From HGM11412 sp045536025 (GTDB taxonomy: Bacteria; Bacillota; Clostridia; Christensenellales; Borkfalkiaceae), in contig JAZSMT010000032.1 of assembly GCA_045536025.1 (NCBI GenBank), forward strand, positions 1 to 7,850: a stretch of DNA of 7,850 nucleotides, in the 5' to 3' direction. Positions 6,266 to 7,850 of this stretch are shown here, piece by piece; position 1 is the first letter of the stretch, and each line of letters starts with the position of its first letter. The notes under the pieces were generated by a model. That model made no database searches. It had not been told where the DNA came from and saw only the letters and a program-made list of their open reading frames with translations. A program made the position numbers and the translations under genes.

Positions 6266-6825
6266 TTAAAAAGCTCCCTATCAAAAGGAATAACGTCCCC
6301 TGCCTTGTGTTTTTTAGAGTATACGCAAACCTCAACGCTAACCTTTCTTTCGGTATAGAAAGTGTGCGCGTCACGTATACCAAAATCAAGCATTTTAACA
6401 ATTTTTTTGTGCTGAGCTTTGTTTTTAGTAATAATTACCGTAGAGGCAGTACAAGTAGCCTCGTCAAAATATTCGCCGGGGGTTTTAACTAAAACGTCAA
6501 TCTTATACCCGTAAAGACGGCAAAGCTGTTTTTCGTAAACCTCACTGTAATGCCCTCTTATACCCTCGAATATAAGCTTTTCAGTCTTATTATAACAATC
6601 TTTTACCGCCTTTTTAGTGGCTGAAATTTTCTCTTTTAACTCATTGCGCTTTTCGTTAAGACAGGAAATTTCGTCGTTCTTACCGCGAACGGATACGCCG
6701 TTTTTACGCGCCGTTTTAAGGCTTTGAGCATTTTCGTCTAAATCCTCTTGAAGGGAGTTAAGTAAATAACTTAAATCTTTATATTCTTTTATGTTTTGCT
6801 CAATCAGTTCGAAATTAGAGTTCAC
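6262..6825 (-). CDS. Coiled-coil protein with possible GrpE-like C-terminal domain
   Basis: This 187-aa protein has no family I am certain of. Residues 1-82 are charged and heptad-like, rich in E, K, L and N, and should form a long coiled coil. Residues 83-187 look like a small beta-rich domain. Its pattern F-D-E-A-T-x-x-A-S followed by K-I-V-K-M-L-D-F-G-I-R and T-E-R-K-V-S-V-E-V resembles the end of GrpE (FDP..H.A, then V..VL..GY and LR.A.V.V), and coiled coil plus small beta domain is also GrpE's architecture and length. This is inference by eye. No dnaK or dnaJ gene is nearby, so a divergent paralogue rather than the housekeeping exchange factor is likely. The start is GTG at 6825, overlapping the DUF896 stop as GTGA, with only a weak ribosome binding site (GGGTGGGG, 6833-6840). 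Confidence 0.75.
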   Translation of the reverse strand: MNSNFELIEQNIKEYKDLSYLLNSLQEDLDENAQSLKTARKNGVSVRGKNDEISCLNEKRNELKEKISATKKAVKDCYNKTEKLIFEGIRGHYSEVYEKQLCRLYGYKIDVLVKTPGEYFDEATCTASTVIITKNKAQHKKIVKMLDFGIRDAHTFYTERKVSVEVCVYSKKHKAGDVIPFDRELFK

Positions 6826-7001
6826 GACTTGTCCCCACCCTTTTTATAATCTTTCGGGTCGCCGAGCGACGCGCGCAAATTCGCCTTAACAGAATCAATA
6901 TAAGCCCTACGAAGCTTGGCTTGTTCTACCTTTTCTTCCTCGGTAAGCCCCTCTTCACGCGATTTTTTTGCTAAAAAATTGATTCTATCTATATCTATCA
7001 T
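6822..7001 (-). CDS. DUF896 family protein (YnzC-like)
   Basis: This small 59-aa protein has the helix-turn-helix-like hairpin of DUF896: I-D-R-I-N-x-L-A-K-K followed by G-L-T-E-E-E-K-x-E-Q-x-x-L-R-x-x-Y-I-D. Bacillus YnzC has the same plan (I-x-R-I-N-E-L-A, I-T-E-E-E-K-A-E-Q, L-R-x-x-Y). The molecular function is unknown. In B. subtilis ynzC sits in the SOS-induced yneA operon, but I see no LexA box at this gene's promoter. The ATG at 7001 is chosen over one at 7037 because AAGGTG (7006-7011) precedes it, the family begins here, and 7037 lies upstream of the predicted transcription start near 7022. It is first in an operon of three overlapping genes. Confidence 0.88.
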   Translation of the reverse strand: MIDIDRINFLAKKSREEGLTEEEKVEQAKLRRAYIDSVKANLRASLGDPKDYKKGGDKS

Positions 7002-7028
7002 AATACACCTTAAATTTTTATCATAAAA

Positions 7029-7057
7029 ATTATACAACTATTTTATAACTTTTGCAA
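7029..7057 (-). promoter_or_regulatory. Promoter of the DUF896-coiled coil-HAD operon
   Basis: On the minus strand the -35 is TTGCAA (7057-7052), the spacer is 17 bases, and the -10 is a perfect TATAAT (7034-7029). Transcription would start near 7022. It is divergent from the tRNA-Leu promoter, with 21 bases between the two -35 elements. Confidence 0.85.
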
Positions 7058-7078
7058 GTAATTATGTGCTTAAAATAT

Positions 7079-7107
7079 TTGACAAATCAATTCGATAGCG
7101 TTATAAT
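7079..7107 (+). promoter_or_regulatory. Consensus promoter of tRNA-Leu
   Basis: TTGACA (7079-7084), a 17-base spacer and TATAAT (7102-7107) match the sigma-A consensus at every position. Transcription would start near 7114, about 8 bases before the mature tRNA, as is usual for stable RNA genes. Confidence 0.95.
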
Positions 7108-7121
7108 AATACACGTAAATT

Positions 7122-7208
7122 GCCGCCGTGGCGGAATAGGCAGACGCAAGGGACTTAAAATCCCTCGGTAGAAATACCGTGCCGGTTCAAGTCCGGCCAG
7201 CGGCACCA
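7122..7208 (+). tRNA. tRNA-Leu(UAA)
   Basis: This is a complete class II tRNA with encoded CCA (7206-7208). The anticodon stem GGGA/TCCC holds the loop CTTAAAA, giving anticodon UAA, which reads UUA and UUG. The long variable arm is CGGTA-GAAA-TACCG, the T-arm is GCCGG-TTCAAGT-CCGGC, and the discriminator is A, all typical of tRNA-Leu. The acceptor stem pairs GCCGCCG (7122-7128) with CAGCGGC (7198-7204) and so has one C-A mismatch at the sixth pair (7127 with 7199). A perfect promoter precedes it and two terminators follow, so it is transcribed alone. Confidence 0.97.
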
Positions 7209-7217
7209 AATCAGTAT

Positions 7218-7269
7218 AATCCGAACCAAATCCTTGTAACAAGTGAATGGTTCGGATTTACTTTTACTC
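7218..7269 (+). terminator. First terminator-like hairpin after tRNA-Leu
   Basis: AATCCGAACCA (7218-7228) pairs perfectly with TGGTTCGGATT (7248-7258). The 19-base interval contains a small inner stem, CTTG-TAA-CAAG (7233-7243). The tail is T-rich but interrupted (TTTACTTTTACTCTTT), so termination may be partial, or the hairpin may mainly protect or delimit the tRNA precursor. Confidence 0.7.
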
Positions 7270-7281
7270 TTTAATTATTAT

Positions 7282-7319
7282 AACGGTAGGAATTTACTTT
7301 CCTGCCGTTTTTTCTTTTT
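7282..7319 (+). terminator. Second, strong terminator after tRNA-Leu
   Basis: AACGGTAGGAA (7282-7292) pairs with TTCCTGCCGTT (7299-7309), with one T-G wobble, and is followed by TTTTTTTTCTTTTT-type sequence up to 7319. It separates the tRNA transcript from the structured RNA unit downstream. Confidence 0.9.
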
Positions 7320-7360
7320 ACGACAAAATAAGATAAAATTTCTTTCAAAAAGACGTCAGG

Positions 7361-7378
7361 TGTACACGTTCTTGTACA
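7361..7378. repeat. Paired TGTACA palindromes upstream of the structured-RNA promoter
   Basis: TGTACA occurs at 7361-7366 and again at 7373-7378. The two are one helical turn or slightly more apart (12 bases start to start) and end 8 bases before the -35. The placement would suit an activator or repressor site. The element is short, and no binding protein is implied by the window. Confidence 0.3.
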
Positions 7379-7386
7379 GTTGAGTA

Positions 7387-7415
7387 TTGACTTTTGTATT
7401 TTTATATGATAAAAT
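7387..7415 (+). promoter_or_regulatory. Promoter of the structured RNA
   Basis: TTGACT (7387-7392), a 17-base spacer and TAAAAT (7410-7415) form a strong sigma-A promoter, with predicted start of transcription at about A7422. No ribosome binding site plus open frame follows, which points to a non-coding transcript. Confidence 0.85.
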
Positions 7416-7428
7416 AGAATTACAAACA

Positions 7429-7442
7429 CGAACATATGTTTA
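7429..7442. promoter_or_regulatory. LexA (SOS)-box-like operator
   Basis: CGAACATATGTTTA agrees with the Gram-positive LexA/DinR box CGAACRNRYGTTYC at 13 of 14 positions and contains the GAAC-N4-GTTT core reported for clostridial LexA. It lies about 8-20 bases after the predicted transcription start, where bound LexA would hinder transcription. Position and match support it; binding is untested. Confidence 0.6.
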
Positions 7443-7797
7443 GGATATGATTTGTGTGGGTATATATAATTAAGGGATTTTGCCCCTTTGTGAAGCTTGC
7501 AAGCATCGGCAGGCTCTGTTTGGCGTACATTTTTACGCTTGTGGGAGATATTCTCCCTTCACCCGAAGTCGTTTTACATAAAGGGAAACAAAACGGCTTG
7601 TTTAGGGTTTTATTGTCGTACAATTTTTTACGACAATGTGCCGTCCTTTCGCTTTTTATTAAGTGAAAAACTTGAAGAGACTGACCAACTTTTCAAGTAG
7701 GCGCGCCAACGTTCAAAAAACGTGGTTTGGCGATAGGTCTATTTTGTGGTACAAATTTTTAGGTACTGCACTCAAAAATTAAATACTTCCGGATAAG

Positions 7798-7850
7798 AAT
7801 CCGTGTAGAAGTGAACCCATACGTGGGCGAGATTTTTACACGGATTTTTT
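7798..7850 (+). terminator. Terminator ending the structured RNA
   Basis: AATCCGTGTA (7798-7807) pairs perfectly with TACACGGATT (7837-7846), and T7845-7850 forms the T-run at the window's last bases. Inside the stem sits a second hairpin, CCCA-TACG-TGGG (7816-7827), flanked by unpaired purine-rich (7808-7815) and mixed (7828-7836) strands. The terminator therefore contains a large internal loop and may be a functional domain of the RNA as well. The T-run may continue past the window. Confidence 0.85.

Larger units (their letters stand above)
7422..7850 (+). ncRNA. Candidate large structured non-coding RNA, family unknown
   Basis: A transcript of about 429 nt is bounded by its own promoter and terminator. 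Local stems in order: AAGGG/CCCTT (7472-7488); AGCTTGC/GCAGGCT (7494-7515); GCGTA/TACGC (7523-7538); GGGAGA/TCTCCC (7543-7557); AAGTCGTTTT/AAAACGGCTT (7566-7599); ATTGTCGTA/TACGACAAT (7612-7637); TTTCGCTT/AAGTGAAA (7647-7668); ACTTGAA/TTCAAGT (7670-7698); CGCCAA/TTGGCG enclosing CGTT/AACG (7704-7732); AATTTTT/AAAAATT (7754-7780); and the terminator stem. Such dense consecutive pairing, with wobble pairs inside stems, is what a structured RNA looks like. Overlapping open frames of 67-70 codons lack ribosome binding sites and familiar protein patterns. I find none of the conserved cores of RNase P RNA, tmRNA, 6S or SRP RNA. The tRNA neighbour and SOS-like box recall GOLLD and ROOL RNAs, but membership is unproven and ROOL is usually longer. 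Confidence 0.7.

Noticed and set aside
6822..7037. Longer DUF896 protein starting at 7037
   Set aside because: The codon lies upstream of the operon's predicted transcription start, next to the TATAAT, and the extra residues are not part of the family.
7454..7700. Plus-strand open frames of 67-70 codons (and a minus-strand one at 7420-7623) within the structured RNA region
   Set aside because: No ribosome binding site, no recognisable protein pattern, the frames overlap each other, and the stretch is instead filled with perfect stems.
7700..7710. GGCGCGCCAAC is shared with positions 14-24 at the other end of the window
   Set aside because: An 11-base match somewhere in a window this size is expected by chance several times, and the flanks do not match.
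7746..7780. A classical H-type pseudoknot
   Set aside because: The strand crossing the first helix would have only two bases, probably too short, so the helices are reported as alternatives.
7422..7850. RNase P RNA, tmRNA, 6S RNA or SRP RNA as the identity of the structured RNA
   Set aside because: I do not find the conserved cores I know, such as the GAGGAAAGUCC block of RNase P, a tRNA-like CCA end for tmRNA, or the SRP tetraloop domain; the size also misfits 6S and small SRP RNA.
1..7850. Insertion sequences, CRISPR arrays, toxin-antitoxin or phage genes
   Set aside because: No transposase, integrase, repeat-spacer pattern or phage-type protein is visible on either strand.

Overview
The window looks like chromosomal DNA of a low-GC Gram-positive bacterium (Bacillota, most likely an uncultured member of the Clostridia). 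The reasons are AT-rich intergenic DNA, strong GGAGG-type ribosome binding sites, near-consensus sigma-A promoters with 17-bp spacers, a two-subunit oxygen-sensitive class I fumarase, a DUF896 protein, and a YtrA-type GntR regulator joined to an ABC transporter. I cannot name a genus. I see no transposase, integrase, phage structural gene or CRISPR array.

Layout, left to right. Positions 1-22 are the 3' end of a tRNA (arginine-like) with its terminator. It is followed by a palindromic stretch carrying extra copies of the tRNA 3' sequence. A plus-strand operon (258-1658) encodes the alpha and beta subunits of an iron-sulfur fumarase and ends in a clear terminator. A short gap (1698-1845) holds what looks like the decayed start of a second ABC ATPase gene. 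On the minus strand, a three-gene operon (GntR regulator, ABC ATPase, ABC-2 permease; 3680 down to 1846) starts from a promoter whose -10 is covered by a palindrome, as expected for autorepression. Next on the minus strand is a single GPH-family sugar/cation symporter (5294 down to 3828) with its own promoter, a folded leader and a terminator. A minus-strand operon of three overlapping genes (7001 down to 5462) encodes a DUF896 protein, a coiled-coil protein with a possible GrpE-like C-terminus, and a Cof-type HAD phosphatase.

The right end carries no protein gene. A consensus promoter drives tRNA-Leu(UAA), which is followed by two terminators. Then comes a separate strong promoter, a LexA/SOS-box-like palindrome at the predicted start of transcription, about 430 bases with at least ten local hairpins and no credible reading frame, and an intrinsic terminator that ends at the last base. 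This is the most interesting part: a candidate large structured non-coding RNA, next to a tRNA and possibly SOS-controlled. I do not recognise its family. GOLLD and ROOL RNAs are the known classes it brings to mind by context, but I cannot confirm either.
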